Assembly: GCA_021151485.1 (NCBI GenBank)
Contig: JAGKXB010000032.1
Span: 1 to 24,071 of the forward strand
Direction: 5' to 3'
DNA: 24,071 bases
DNA from: Oxalobacteraceae bacterium
GTDB lineage: Bacteria > Pseudomonadota > Gammaproteobacteria > Burkholderiales > Burkholderiaceae_D
Below the pieces are notes generated by a model. That model worked only from the letters and a program-made list of their open reading frames with translations. It did not search any database and was not told the origin of the DNA. Both the position numbers and the translations under genes were made by a program. Positions 16,348 to 24,071 of this stretch are shown piece after piece (within the stretch, counting starts at the first letter, position 1; each line of letters starts with the position of its first letter).

Positions 16348-17850
16348 TCATATCGTTTTGGAATAACGCAATGGACGCACCTCACCACCATGTGCAAGAT
16401 ATAAGTAGCGATCAAACACCATACAAATGTTACGGATCAACAAACGCCCTTTGGGACTCACCGTAATCCACTGAGAATCCACCTGTAACAAACCGTCATC
16501 CTCTAAGATTCTCAGCTTTTCCAATTCGGAAGCAAAGTAATCCGTAAAAGAAATAAGAAAAGACTGCTCAATAGAAGTAATCGACAATTCAAAGTTGCAC
16601 ATTAACTTTTGAATCAAAATACGACGCAGCAAATCATCATTTTCCAACTTAATGCCACGCACTACCGGCAAACGACCTTGATCCAGTTTTTCGTAATACC
16701 CTTCCAAGGTTTTTTCATTTTGACTATAAGTCGCTCCTACAGCGCTAATGGCGGATACGCCACAAGCAATCAACTCTGATTCAGCGCGAGTGGAATAGCC
16801 TTGAAAATTACGCTGCAAACGTCCCTGACGTTGTGCAATTGCCAATTCATCATCCGGCTTAGCAAAATGATCCATACCAATATAAACATAACCCGCTGCG
16901 CACAAACGACGGATACACAAAGCAAGAAGATCAAGTTTTACGGCTGGAGTAGGCAGATCTGCTTCTGCAATACGGCGCTGCGGCTTGAATAAATGCGGCA
17001 GATGCGCGTAGTTATACAAAGCAATACGATCTGGGTTGGCATCAATCACCTTATCCAGGGTCTGCTCAATACTGTGCATGGTTTGCTTGGGTAAGCCATA
17101 AATCAGATCAATACTAATCGAGCGAAAACCAGCAGCACGTGCTGCCTCCATCACCGCACGTGTTTCTGCTTCTGGCTGAATGCGATTAACTGCTTTCTGC
17201 ACGTCGGGATCAAAATCCTGTACGCCCAAGCTGATACGATTGAATCCCTGATTACGCAATGAATGCACGCGCTCTACACTAACAGTACGGGGATCAATCT
17301 CAATCGAATATTCACCCTGCTGATCCGACACAAAATCAAAACTGGCACGCAAATGCGCCATCAAATCTGACATCTGCGTATCGCTTAGATAAGTAGGCGT
17401 CCCCCCACCAAAATGTAGTTGCTCCAATTTGCCCATACCCGCAAACAAGCGCCCCTGCATATCGATTTCTTGTTTCAAATAATCAATATATTTGGCAGCC
17501 TTACTGTGATCTTTGGTAACAATCTTATTGCAACCGCAGTAGTAGCACACCGTATCGCAAAATGGAATGTGGATATACAACGACAAAGGACGCACACTAC
17601 GCCGCATACGCAGGCTAGCCACCGCCTCCAACAACTGACTATAACCAAAACCTGCCTGAAAATGATCAGCTGTCGGATAAGACGTATAACGAGGCCCAGA
17701 CTGACTCAGCTTACCAATCAAGGCAGCATCGAATTCTACGGACGGGAAAGCAGGGCCAGCACTACTTAAAATAGTATTCATGATCAAGCTACGATGCACT
17801 GCAATGTGCTGAGGTTGACGGACGGCGAGATCACTGAATGATGACGACAC
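16348..17850 (-). CDS. hemN: Oxygen-independent coproporphyrinogen III oxidase HemN
   Basis: Cytosolic radical-SAM enzyme that decarboxylates coproporphyrinogen III to protoporphyrinogen IX without oxygen. The 500-residue protein contains SGPRYTSYPTA (51-61), the cluster motif C98-x3-C102-x2-C105 followed by C107 (CDTVCYYCGCNK), GGGTPTYL, and a C-terminal KGRLLIRNICMVFD, all as in E. coli HemN rather than the haem-chaperone HemW. The start is a GTG at 17850 with GGAGAG 7 bases upstream; the ATG at codon 24 (17781) lacks a ribosome binding site but would give a length closer to E. coli's. An exact Fnr box at 17929-17942 suggests induction at low oxygen. It is the first gene of hemN-TauE/SafE-ccoI-ccoS. 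Confidence 0.96.
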   Translation of the reverse strand: MSSSFSDLAVRQPQHIAVHRSLIMNTILSSAGPAFPSVEFDAALIGKLSQSGPRYTSYPTADHFQAGFGYSQLLEAVASLRMRRSVRPLSLYIHIPFCDTVCYYCGCNKIVTKDHSKAAKYIDYLKQEIDMQGRLFAGMGKLEQLHFGGGTPTYLSDTQMSDLMAHLRASFDFVSDQQGEYSIEIDPRTVSVERVHSLRNQGFNRISLGVQDFDPDVQKAVNRIQPEAETRAVMEAARAAGFRSISIDLIYGLPKQTMHSIEQTLDKVIDANPDRIALYNYAHLPHLFKPQRRIAEADLPTPAVKLDLLALCIRRLCAAGYVYIGMDHFAKPDDELAIAQRQGRLQRNFQGYSTRAESELIACGVSAISAVGATYSQNEKTLEGYYEKLDQGRLPVVRGIKLENDDLLRRILIQKLMCNFELSITSIEQSFLISFTDYFASELEKLRILEDDGLLQVDSQWITVSPKGRLLIRNICMVFDRYLYLAHGGEVRPLRYSKTI

Positions 17851-17857
17851 ATGTTAT

Positions 17858-17863
17858 CTCTCC
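17858..17863 (-). promoter_or_regulatory. Ribosome binding site for the GTG start of hemN
   Basis: GGAGAG on the minus strand lies 7 bases before GTG at 17850. The alternative ATG at 17781 has no purine-rich sequence at a suitable distance. Confidence 0.6.
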
Positions 17864-17900
17864 AAATAGGGAATCGCTCCGCTGCAATGAGAGCCATAAC

Positions 17901-17942
17901 AGTGTACGAAGAGTGTGACTGATTTTTATTGATCTAAATCAA
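17901..17942 (-). promoter_or_regulatory. Fnr box and -10 of the hemN promoter
   Basis: TTGATCTAAATCAA (17929-17942) is an exact TTGAT-N4-ATCAA site. On the minus strand TACACT (17901-17906) is a candidate -10; a start near 17894 places the Fnr site at about -41.5, the same geometry as at ccoN, and leaves a leader of about 44 bases. The remaining sequence up to 18014 shows no gene. Confidence 0.75.
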
Positions 17943-18014
17943 AAACCACAAGATTGCTTATTTTTAATAATCCTTAACCAGTCCAGTTCGAATGTTGTTT
18001 CAATACCAAGTTGC

Positions 18015-18296
18015 TTATTCGTGGCGATAGAACTTGGTGGTGGTATTTGGTGTGGCAGGACAAGTCTTTCGCAAGTACCCAGATGCACCCGACGTTATCT
18101 TGTACCAATTCAAGTCACCCGAGGTAGATGATTGCCCGTAGCACTTTCTGGTTTCAACTAGTTTCTTGAGTTGGCTGTCCGCATATTCATACCTGGTAGC
18201 GTACGCGTTGGCTGCCTAAGGAATACCCACGAGCACACCAACAGCACTAGCGATAGAGAAAAATTTCCAAAATATATTCAAAGTCGATTTTTTCAT
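18015..18296 (-). pseudogene. Small secreted protein gene stopped by an in-frame TAG
   Basis: I do not recognise the family. From the ATG at 18296, with GAGGA six bases upstream, the frame encodes 26 residues of a signal peptide (MKKSTLN, then a hydrophobic core), then TAG at 18216-18218, and then continues open for 66 codons to TAA at 18015. The continuation starts AANAYA, which reads as the missing end of the signal peptide and its cleavage site, so the original protein was about 93 residues. It contains two cysteines and ends TCPATPNTTTKFYRHE. This tail and the 25-residue distance from the preceding cysteine match the intact secreted protein at 6318-6626, so the two look paralogous. No in-frame start lies just after the TAG. 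One base (for example CAG to TAG) accounts for the break: a recent mutation, a sequencing error or readthrough. Confidence 0.65.
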
Positions 18297-18418
18297 GTTG
18301 ATTCCTCATTAATTGCAGCATAAGGCCAGGATTGCCGGTTGATTTTCTTCTCAATGACATTACTCACATCTAAATGCACATTTTTAACGCATGAAATTCC
18401 ATGGTACGCCTATTGACC

Positions 18419-18622
18419 TCATAAAAATATTAAATTTATTGCAATAATTAAACCTTGATGCGAAAACATTTGCCATTTCGCTTCAATCGTATCAGCAGAC
18501 AAATCAGCTCCACGACCCCATTCTCTTGCGACACACGCCTTACTTTGGATACATCCAACGCATCAGTGATATCAATGTTTTGATCAAAATCCCAATCGAT
18601 CGAAATCTTTAGCTTTTTTCAC
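18419..18622 (-). pseudogene. Possible frameshifted remnant of a small gene, unknown family
   Basis: A GTG at 18622 has a near-perfect GGGGAGGT 8 bases upstream, yet its own frame stops after 12 codons. Taking one base out of the A6 run just after the GTG opens a frame reading MKKLKISIDWDFDQNIDITD and on to about ALDVSKVRR. In a third frame the following sequence reads CVAREWGRGADLSADTIEAK, with protein-like composition, and ends at TGA 18419-18421. The pattern fits a gene of about 65 residues broken by two small shifts. The family is not recognised and the pieces may be coincidence. The remaining sequence from 18297 to 18418 holds nothing I can name. Confidence 0.3.
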
Positions 18623-18669
18623 AGAGCATTACCTCCCCACATCGTGCGCGGTGGACTGAAATCAATCAT

Positions 18670-21600
18670 TTAAGACAAATTAGGCGCCAACCACTGCTCC
18701 ACCTCTTCCTTACTCACCCCACGCCGCGCCGCCATGTCGCTGACTTGATCATCACCAATTTTCCCCACATTGAAATACTTCGACTCCGGATGAGCGAAAT
18801 AAAACCCACTTACTGCGGCACCGGGATACATCGCGAAGGATTCGGTGAGTTGCATGCCGATTTCATCACAGTGCAAAAGTTTAAACATGTCAGCTTTGAC
18901 GGTGTGTTCTGGGCAGGCGGGGTAGCCGGGGGCGGGGCGGATGCCTTGGTACGCTTCTTTGATTAGCTCGGCGTTGGTGAGTTGCTCGCTGTTTGCGTAG
19001 CCCCATAAATCTTTGCGTACGTATTCGTGCAGGTATTCAGCGTAGGCTTCGGCCAAGCGGTCGGCTAGGGATTTGAGCATGATGCTGCTGTAGTCGTCGT
19101 GTGCGTCTTCGAAACGTTTTTCGTATTTTTCTATGCCTAAACCAGCGGTGACGGCGAATAGGCCGATGTAGTCTTGGATGCCGGATGCTTTGGGAGCGAT
19201 GAAGTCGGCCAGGCATTGGTTGGGGCGAGCGACGCCGTCGATGACGGGTTTTTCGGTTTGCTGGCGTACGCCGTAGTAGGTGAAAGCGACCGCGGTTCTG
19301 CTTTCATCGGTATAGATTTCAATATCGTCGTCGTTGACGGTGTTGGCAGGGAGTAAGGCGATGACGCCATTGGCGGTCAACCAGCGACCAGCGATGACTT
19401 TTTTCAGCAAATCCTGGCCTTCTGCGAAGACCTTGCTGGCGGCTTCACCCACCACTGCATCGGTCAAAATGGCGGGGTAAGGCCCGGCTAAATCCCAAGT
19501 TTGGAAGAATGGGCCCCAATCGATGTATTCGGCGATGGTGGCTAAATCCACGTTTTTAAACACGCGACGACCGATCAATTTGGGTTTGACTGGCGCTTGC
19601 TGACCATCAAATGCCAGTTGCATTTTATTCTTGCGTGCTGCGGCCAAAGTCAGCATGGGCGTGGCTTTTTTGTTGGCGTGCTGTTCACGAATGCGAACAT
19701 AATCAGCCGCAATTTCTGCGATGTATTGATCTCGGGATTCTGGCGTCAGCAAGGATTGCGCCACGGATACCGAGCGCGAGGCGTCGGGTACGTACACCAC
19801 TGGGCCTTCGTAATTGGGTGCAATTTTGACTGCAGTATGCGCACGTGAGGTGGTGGCGCCCCCAATCAGCAAAGGCATTTTCAAACCACGGAAGTAGGGA
19901 TCGCGCTGCATTTCCTTAGCGACATAAGCCATTTCTTCCAACGATGGCGTGATCAAGCCAGACAAGCCAATGATGTCAGCCTTTTCTGCTTTGGCCATGG
20001 CTAAAATTTCCGAGCACGGCACCATCACGCCCATGTTGACGACTTCAAAGTTGTTACATTGCAAGACAACCGAGACAATGTTTTTGCCGATGTCGTGCAC
20101 ATCGCCTTTGACGGTGGCGATCACCATTTTGCCTTTGGGTTTGGCCACGATGCCAGTTCTTTTTTCTTCCTGTAATTTTTCTTCTTCGATGTACGGAATC
20201 AAATGCGCGACCGCTTGCTTCATGACACGAGCGGATTTCACCACTTGCGGCAAAAACATTTTGCCCTGGCCAAACAAGTCGCCGACGATGTTCATGCCAT
20301 CCATCAACGGGCCTTCAATCACGTGGATAGGGCGACCACCGCTACGGAGCAATTCTTGCCGGGCTTCTTCGGTATCTTCGACTATCCATTGCGTGATGCC
20401 ATGCACCAGCGCGTGCGCCAGGCGTTTTTGGACAGATTCGTTGCGCCATTCCAGGTTTTGCTCTTCTTTTTTGCCACCCGCTTTCAAGCTGCTGGCGATT
20501 TCTATCATGCGCTCGGTGGCGTCAGGACGTCGATTGAGCACCACGTCTTCCACTCGTTCGCGCAGCTCGGATTCTAATTCGCTATACACGCCGACCATAC
20601 CCGCATTGACGATACCCATGGTCATGCCAGCCTGAATGGCATGGTACAAAAACACGGTGTGAATGGCTTCCCGCGCTGGGTCATTGCCACGGAAAGAAAA
20701 ACTGACGTTGGATACGCCGCCAGAAATCTTGGCGTAGGGCAAATTCTCTTTGATCCAACGAGTGGCATTGATGAAATCAACGGCGTAGTTGTTATGCTCT
20801 TCAATCCCAGTGGCGATGGCAAAAATATTGGGGTCAAAAATAATATCTTCCGGCGGGAAAGCGATTTTATTTGTCAACAAAGTGTATGCACGCTGGCAAA
20901 TTTCAATTTTGCGTTCATACGTATCCGCCTGACCTTTTTCATCAAAAGCCATCACGATCACAGCGGCGCCATAACGACGACATAGCAATGCCTGGCGTAA
21001 AAATTCCTCTTCACCTTCTTTCAAGGAAATCGAATTGACAATCGCCTTACCTTGTACACATTTCAAGCCGGCTTCCAACACCGACCATTTAGAAGAATCC
21101 AACATGATGGGCACGCGTGAAATATCGGGCTCCGAGGCAATCAAGTTCAAAAAGCGCGTCATGGCAGCCATTGAATCCAACATGGCTTCATCCATATTGA
21201 TATCAATGACTTGGGCACCATTTTCCACCTGCTGACGCGCCACGCTCAAAGCCTGGTCGTATTCCTCATTCAAAATCAAACGCGCAAACGCTTTTGAACC
21301 CGTGACGTTGGTGCGCTCGCCTACATTCACAAATAACGTTTCAGGATTAATGACGAAAGGCTCCAGACCAGATAACTTCATGTCATGGTCAGCAACAGGC
21401 AGCGCACGCGGTGCAATGGTAGAAACCACATTGGCAATGGCTCGAATATGAGCGGGTGTGGTGCCACAACAGCCACCAACCATATTCACAAAACCGCTTT
21501 CTGCAAAATCCTGCAACAAAGAAGATGTATCTCTAGGCGTTTCATCAAAGCCGGTATCCGACATCGGATTGGGCAAACCGGCGTTGGGATAAATGCAGAC

Positions 21601-22485
21601 AAAAGTATCAGCAATTTTGGACAATTCTTCCGCATAAGGCCGCATCAACGCTGCGCCCAAGGCGCAATTCAAACCGATGGTCAAAGGCCGCGCATGGCGC
21701 ACTGAATGCCAAAATGCTGGCACAGTCTGGCCTGACAAAATACGCCCAGAAGCATCGGTCACCGTACCGGAAATCATCAGCGGCAAACGTGCTTTGTCTG
21801 GATTTTCAGCAAAGTAAGTATCAATCGCAAACAAAGCCGCTTTGCAATTTAAGGTGTCAAAAATCGTTTCCACCAGCAACACATCGACACCACCATCGAC
21901 CAAACCACGGGTTTGTTCTAAATAAGCCGCCACCAATTGATCAAAAGTAATATTCCGCGCTCCCGGATCATTCACATCCGGTGAAATCGACGCTGTCTTA
22001 GGCGTAGGCCCCAATGCCCCAGCAGCAAAACGCGGCTTGTCTGGCGTTGAATATTTATCGCAAGCAGCACGCGCCAATTGTGCTGCCACCACATTCATTT
22101 CATAAGCCAGATGTCCCATGTGGTAATCATCCTGCGCAATGCTAGTGGCACCAAAGGTATTGGTTTCAATTAAATCCGAACCTGCCGCCAAATATTGCTC
22201 ATGGATTTCACGAATGATGTGCGGTTGGGTCAGGGTCAGTAATTCATTATTCCCCTTAACAAACAACTCGCGCGAACCCGCTGATGCGGGTGCCACAAAA
22301 TCAGCAAAACGCCCATTTGGGCCACCGCGATAATCCTCTTCGGTCAATTTGTATTGCTGGATCATGGTTCCCATCGCGCCGTCCAATACCAAAATGCGAC
22401 GCGACATAGCGTCGCGCAACAGTGCTTCGGTTTTGGCAGAATCAGTAGGTGATGAAGGGGAAGGGGAAATGACAGACGGTTTCAT
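18670..22485 (-). CDS. metH: Cobalamin-dependent methionine synthase MetH
   Basis: Cytosolic enzyme that transfers the methyl group of 5-methyltetrahydrofolate through cobalamin to homocysteine, giving methionine. The 1271-residue protein has all four modules in one chain: the homocysteine domain (about 25-350) with zinc ligands C274, C339 and C340; the folate domain (about 375-640); the cap and cobalamin domain (about 675-930) with the base-off motif DVHDIG, H797 being the cobalt ligand; and the reactivation domain (about 950-1271) with [12 protein letters not shown], which binds S-adenosylmethionine. Many related bacteria split MetH in two, so the single chain is notable. The ATG at 22485 has no clear Shine-Dalgarno. 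A terminator-like hairpin lies 54 bp upstream. No cobalamin riboswitch is recognisable in the short leader. Confidence 0.98.
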   Translation of the reverse strand: MKPSVISPSPSSPTDSAKTEALLRDAMSRRILVLDGAMGTMIQQYKLTEEDYRGGPNGRFADFVAPASAGSRELFVKGNNELLTLTQPHIIREIHEQYLAAGSDLIETNTFGATSIAQDDYHMGHLAYEMNVVAAQLARAACDKYSTPDKPRFAAGALGPTPKTASISPDVNDPGARNITFDQLVAAYLEQTRGLVDGGVDVLLVETIFDTLNCKAALFAIDTYFAENPDKARLPLMISGTVTDASGRILSGQTVPAFWHSVRHARPLTIGLNCALGAALMRPYAEELSKIADTFVCIYPNAGLPNPMSDTGFDETPRDTSSLLQDFAESGFVNMVGGCCGTTPAHIRAIANVVSTIAPRALPVADHDMKLSGLEPFVINPETLFVNVGERTNVTGSKAFARLILNEEYDQALSVARQQVENGAQVIDINMDEAMLDSMAAMTRFLNLIASEPDISRVPIMLDSSKWSVLEAGLKCVQGKAIVNSISLKEGEEEFLRQALLCRRYGAAVIVMAFDEKGQADTYERKIEICQRAYTLLTNKIAFPPEDIIFDPNIFAIATGIEEHNNYAVDFINATRWIKENLPYAKISGGVSNVSFSFRGNDPAREAIHTVFLYHAIQAGMTMGIVNAGMVGVYSELESELRERVEDVVLNRRPDATERMIEIASSLKAGGKKEEQNLEWRNESVQKRLAHALVHGITQWIVEDTEEARQELLRSGGRPIHVIEGPLMDGMNIVGDLFGQGKMFLPQVVKSARVMKQAVAHLIPYIEEEKLQEEKRTGIVAKPKGKMVIATVKGDVHDIGKNIVSVVLQCNNFEVVNMGVMVPCSEILAMAKAEKADIIGLSGLITPSLEEMAYVAKEMQRDPYFRGLKMPLLIGGATTSRAHTAVKIAPNYEGPVVYVPDASRSVSVAQSLLTPESRDQYIAEIAADYVRIREQHANKKATPMLTLAAARKNKMQLAFDGQQAPVKPKLIGRRVFKNVDLATIAEYIDWGPFFQTWDLAGPYPAILTDAVVGEAASKVFAEGQDLLKKVIAGRWLTANGVIALLPANTVNDDDIEIYTDESRTAVAFTYYGVRQQTEKPVIDGVARPNQCLADFIAPKASGIQDYIGLFAVTAGLGIEKYEKRFEDAHDDYSSIMLKSLADRLAEAYAEYLHEYVRKDLWGYANSEQLTNAELIKEAYQGIRPAPGYPACPEHTVKADMFKLLHCDEIGMQLTESFAMYPGAAVSGFYFAHPESKYFNVGKIGDDQVSDMAARRGVSKEEVEQWLAPNLS

Positions 22486-22533
22486 ATGGATTCGATTCGA
22501 TGTGATTCTTTACGTTTTTTACTTTTTAAAAAC

Positions 22534-22566
22534 AAAAAACCCGATCAAGCCGGAAAGCTGTCGGGT
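22534..22566 (-). terminator. Rho-independent terminator upstream of metH
   Basis: On the minus strand ACCCGA (22561-22566) pairs with TCGGGT (22539-22544), with an inner AGC/GCT pairing, followed directly by a T run (22534-22539) and more T after one G. It would end transcription from the gene at 22651-23781. If the metH promoter lies upstream of it, it would act as an attenuator in the metH leader. A second ACCCGA lies further upstream (22610-22615). No strong metH promoter was found on either side. Confidence 0.65.
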
Positions 22567-22650
22567 CGTTCTTCCGTATTACAGCATTATGCCATTATGT
22601 GCAACGAAGTCGGGTACTGGATTTACGCCCAGAGCATAATGAAAAAACAA

Positions 22651-23781
22651 CTAAGAAAATCTATAAGGCGCTGACAACAAGGATAAATTCATTCTTGTTT
22701 GAGCAATATTGGCATGCGCGACATAATCGCGTGTGTTGTGCTCGGCAAAATCTAGAATAGTCATTACTTCACGAATATTGCATATTTCTTTCCCTTCTGG
22801 GAGATGGGTCATATTCGATAACGCTTGCACGATATTTTTTGTGAGCAATATTGAAGAATCATCATCTATACGCACAAGATTAAATAAACGGAGAAGTACA
22901 TCCAAAACAGCAGGGTGCGCGAATATCTTCTGGTTCCTCGCATTTTTGTGGGTAATCACGGCAATAGCCCAGGAGATGTCTTTTGCAAGTCTTATCGAAA
23001 CAGTTTGACGTCCGATCAAACAAAGAACATTTCGCATCGTGATACACGTGTGCTGATTTCTATCAGGGTCATGAAAAAATCGCTTAATAGCACGAACAAT
23101 TACAGACCTAAATTCATTTAAATTGGTGTGATGAGTCGGATTTTCATGAAAAAACCTCATTAAATCGGGGCAACTTGCAACAAAAAATTTGATTGCCTTT
23201 TCATCAACAATTGCCTCCATTTTTAGCAAAATCATGATGTCTTTCACCAAGGAAAAATCATTGTTCATCCTTGAGATACAAAGATCATAAACATTGTTTT
23301 TTTCCCCAGAATTGATAACTTCTTGTGCACGATAAAGCAAATTATGCGAATTATGCGAATTGTCTGGAGCATCTAATGCCATAAAAAAACGCGTCATTTT
23401 AAAAAACAATTCACGAGCAATATAAGAGTAATCATCATGACGCACGCATTGCGCCGGATTAGCCTTCTTCTCCACTAAAAAGCTAGCCAACCCCTCATTT
23501 TCTTGCAAAATTGCCAAGTCAAGCAGCGTAGCAATTTTTTTATCAGAGTCATAGATAAGGCTATTAATTTCGAAATTTGGTTTTGATAACCACTTCTCTA
23601 TGACTTGCTTTTTTGTTTTAAGCGATTGATTCACATCCTCTAGCACTTCAATATCACGTGCTTCGGTCCTGACCTGAGATGTTAGCCAAGGCATAAGCTG
23701 TGCAGCACTCAACATAAATATACTTTCAAAATGATCAACAAAAAAGCCACAAGACAACATTACTCCCATCCATTCAGACAT
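22651..23781 (-). CDS. Hypothetical protein with ankyrin-like and armadillo-like helices
   Basis: I do not recognise this protein. From the ATG at 23781 it has 376 residues and is almost entirely predicted helix, without a clear signal peptide. Residues about 70-110 (EINSLIY, then TLLDLAILQENEGLASFLVE and KKANP) fit one ankyrin repeat. The C-terminal part (about 285-350) has TKNIVQALSNMTHLPEGKEI and further helices that recall armadillo repeats. The open frame reaches a TTG at 23817, and ATGs at 23769 and 23715 are also possible; none has a good Shine-Dalgarno. Base composition is more AT-rich than the respiratory genes. A 9-bp tandem repeat encodes the NSHNSHN near residue 140. Such repeat proteins mediate protein contacts and are sometimes effectors of host-associated bacteria, but nothing here shows that. 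Confidence 0.7.
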   Translation of the reverse strand: MSEWMGVMLSCGFFVDHFESIFMLSAAQLMPWLTSQVRTEARDIEVLEDVNQSLKTKKQVIEKWLSKPNFEINSLIYDSDKKIATLLDLAILQENEGLASFLVEKKANPAQCVRHDDYSYIARELFFKMTRFFMALDAPDNSHNSHNLLYRAQEVINSGEKNNVYDLCISRMNNDFSLVKDIMILLKMEAIVDEKAIKFFVASCPDLMRFFHENPTHHTNLNEFRSVIVRAIKRFFHDPDRNQHTCITMRNVLCLIGRQTVSIRLAKDISWAIAVITHKNARNQKIFAHPAVLDVLLRLFNLVRIDDDSSILLTKNIVQALSNMTHLPEGKEICNIREVMTILDFAEHNTRDYVAHANIAQTRMNLSLLSAPYRFS

Positions 23782-23875
23782 AGAACGAGAACAAAATAAC
23801 AAAAAGCAAAAATACAAACTTAATGTAACGCTTTAAAAACCACGCTAACTCACGGTTTCATAAGCATTTTTTATA

Positions 23876-23910
23876 ATATCCACAAATGCTGTGGATAACT
23901 TTGTTGATAA
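23876..23910. other. Cluster of three DnaA-box-like sites, possible origin or DnaA-controlled region
   Basis: ATATCCACA (23876-23884, 8 of 9 to TTATCCACA), TGTGGATAA (23890-23898, exact on the minus strand) and TGTTGATAA (23902-23910, 8 of 9 on the minus strand) fall within 35 bp. The first two form an 8-bp inverted repeat around AATGC. The stretch from 23818 to the window end has no credible gene, and 23975-24064 is very AT-rich, as an unwinding element would be. A perfect -35 TTGACA (23918-23923) points rightwards but lacks a good -10. An origin is inference; the flanking genes are not the usual dnaA, dnaN or rpmH, which could lie outside. Confidence 0.35.
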
Positions 23911-24071
23911 TTGCCTCTTGACATGCCAGAACGCTAGTCTTTATGCGGCTTCCAACAAAATGCTCAAATCAGAAGCAAAAAATAATTCCTTTAAAATCAA
24001 TGGGTTATAAATTCCTCAAGAACAAGTACAAAAAATAATATAAATTTTATTGATGGATTAATTTTGTGCAT

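Noticed and set aside
18451..18580. Plus-strand 41-codon frame starting MRKHLPFRFNR
   Set aside because: No ribosome binding site, and its composition looks like a shadow of the minus-strand fragments at 18419-18622.
18571..18590. ATCAA and TTGAT arms near metH as an Fnr site
   Set aside because: The arms are in the outward arrangement, and the TTGATCAA there has no 4-base spacer.
19949..20635. Long plus-strand open frame (228 codons) opposite metH
   Set aside because: It is antisense to the conserved cobalamin and cap domains; no signal, motif or ribosome binding site supports it.
22486..22650. Cobalamin or S-adenosylhomocysteine riboswitch before metH
   Set aside because: The leader is short and shows no conserved B12-box or recognisable core; only a simple hairpin with a T run is visible.
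23918..23946. Rightward promoter with a perfect -35 TTGACA
   Set aside because: No acceptable -10 occurs at 16-18 bp (TTTATG, TTATGC or TATGCG only), so it is mentioned under the right-end region but not called as a promoter.

Overview
The window looks like a chromosomal segment of a betaproteobacterium, most likely Burkholderiales and perhaps Oxalobacteraceae. The grounds are a system II cytochrome c maturation pair (ResB-CcsB), a complete cbb3 oxidase locus next to an Fnr/Anr-type regulator, a single full-length MetH, and a promoter at the left edge of the kind that drives rRNA operons in this order. The family-level guess is inference; no rRNA body or species marker lies inside the window.

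Layout from left to right. (1) Positions 1-123 hold a strong minus-strand promoter firing off the left edge, probably into a 16S-23S-5S operon. (2) Positions 124-4227, minus strand: a two-haem cytochrome c4-like protein, then resB and ccsB, which attach haem to c-type cytochromes. (3) Positions 4454-6238, plus strand: engB (ribosome-assembly GTPase) and hemB (porphobilinogen synthase), closed by a hairpin. (4) Positions 6318-6626, minus strand: a small secreted cysteine-containing protein of unknown function with a G9 tract. (5) Positions 6797-7576, plus strand: fnr, an oxygen-sensing [4Fe-4S] regulator. (6) Positions 7617-12733, minus strand: ccoNOQP-ccoG-fixH, the high-affinity cbb3 oxidase and its assembly factors. 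(7) Positions 12895-17850, minus strand: hemN, a TauE/SafE-like membrane protein, ccoI and ccoS, tightly packed. (8) Positions 18015-18669: two broken small genes. (9) Positions 18670-22485: metH. (10) Positions 22486-24071: a terminator-like hairpin, an unrecognised protein with one ankyrin-like and some armadillo-like helices, then an AT-rich non-coding stretch with clustered DnaA-box-like sites.

Most of the window is one functional island for microaerobic respiration. Fnr senses oxygen. Exact TTGAT-N4-ATCAA sites precede both ccoN and hemN, each placed so that a plausible -10 puts the site near -41.5. HemB and HemN make haem (HemN without oxygen), CcoI and CcoS handle copper and cofactors, CcoG and FixH help assembly, and ResB-CcsB mature the c-type subunits CcoO, CcoP and cytochrome c4.

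The parts least explained by known biology are two small secreted proteins that look paralogous (one stopped by an amber codon in its signal peptide), a frameshifted small gene beside metH, mononucleotide G tracts inside fnr, ccsB and a secreted-protein gene, the ankyrin/armadillo-like protein, and the DnaA-box cluster at the right end. I found no convincing new multi-gene system, tRNA, CRISPR array, transposase or integrase.
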